A stretch of 64,000 nt of DNA, taken from contig NC_057788.1 of the NCBI RefSeq assembly GCF_014905175.1, positions 28,800,154 through 28,864,153 on the forward strand. Direction: 5' to 3'. Below, one piece after another: positions 63,575-64,000 of this stretch (positions are counted from its first letter, which is position 1; each line of letters opens with the position of its first letter). Source of the stretch: Aphidius gifuensis. Taxonomy: Eukaryota > Arthropoda > Insecta > Hymenoptera > Braconidae. Both the position numbers and the translations under genes were made by a program. The notes below the pieces were generated by a model that was not told where the DNA came from, did no database searches, and saw nothing but the letters and a program-made list of their open reading frames with translations.

Positions 63575-64000
63575 ATTTTATATTGAACAGTTTTTTTTTT
63601 TTTTAATATATATATTTTTTTTTTCATGTATTTAGACTGATGAAGACTTGTATTTAGACTGAATGTCATTTTTCACTACTTAGCTTGATAAATTTTTGGA
63701 TTAAAATTGAAAAAAAAAAAAAAAGAAATTTAGGTGGTCTACTAAACACAAGTGTTATTTGTTTGCTCCAATTTAAAAGTTTAACGAAAATATTGACTTA
63801 CAGATATTTTTTTTTTGTGTGTAACACTTGGCACTTTAAACAAAGATAGCAAGACAATTTTATTTATATTAGGAAATCTTATCGGGTGCTATCATGAATA
63901 CATGATATTTCATAATTTTAAAATTTTATTTTAAATAATAAATAAACTCAATAATTATTTTCAATAATTTTTCAATAATTAGATAACTTGATAAATATCT
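63575..64000. other. Upstream of array member D to window end
   Basis: AT-rich. The phrase TGTATTTAGACTGA occurs twice within 24 bases (about 63627-63665). It should include the promoter of member D. No gene seen. Confidence 0.4.

Overview
The window is eukaryotic and very AT-rich. Its genes carry GT-AG introns, mostly short, with a few very long ones. The gene content is insect: a full Crumbs gene ending in the ERLI tail, doublecortin-like kinase (DCLK), Vps29, Rad9 and EndoG. The AT bias and the runs of lineage-specific secreted genes would fit a hymenopteran parasitoid, but that is inference. I saw no bacterial, plasmid, viral or CRISPR features.

Layout. 1-1858 (-) is the 5' part of a gene leaving the left edge, with a mitochondrial-type N-terminus and a Ser-Asp repeat. 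Vps29 (3136-4183, -) faces a divergent F-box/LRR gene (4753-6356, +). 7033-10288 (-) holds two small Sin3-like PAH genes; a tRNA-like element lies in the intron of the second, and a 5S-rRNA-like fragment lies beyond it. 11.0-12.3 kb (+) is a tandem duplication of tiny two-exon secreted-peptide genes; the first ends in an allatostatin-A-type YNFGL-G-R motif. Rad9 (12692-14357, +) and EndoG (14696-15877, +) follow. Crumbs spans 17295-36637 (-) with a 10.7-kb first coding intron. A second F-box/LRR gene (38662-40294, -) shares the F-box intron position with the first. DCLK starts at 41799 (+); its 3' end is unusual, with an in-frame TGA, an A-AAA-AAA heptamer next to a stop, and a further Asn-rich open frame. 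From about 47.9 kb a + strand gene of unknown identity starts with an apparent non-coding exon, has its ATG in an exon at 56641-56740, and runs off the right edge. Inside its last visible intron sits a head-to-tail array of four related secreted-protein genes on the - strand (58256-63574).

Conserved housekeeping and developmental genes (endosomal retrieval, checkpoint clamp, mitochondrial nuclease, epithelial polarity, microtubule-linked kinase) are thus mixed with four fast-evolving sets: the small peptides, the PAH-only proteins, the F-box/LRR pair and the secreted array. Exon coordinates were read by eye from splice consensus and reading-frame continuity. All gene models below keep frame across every junction, but none has transcript support here.
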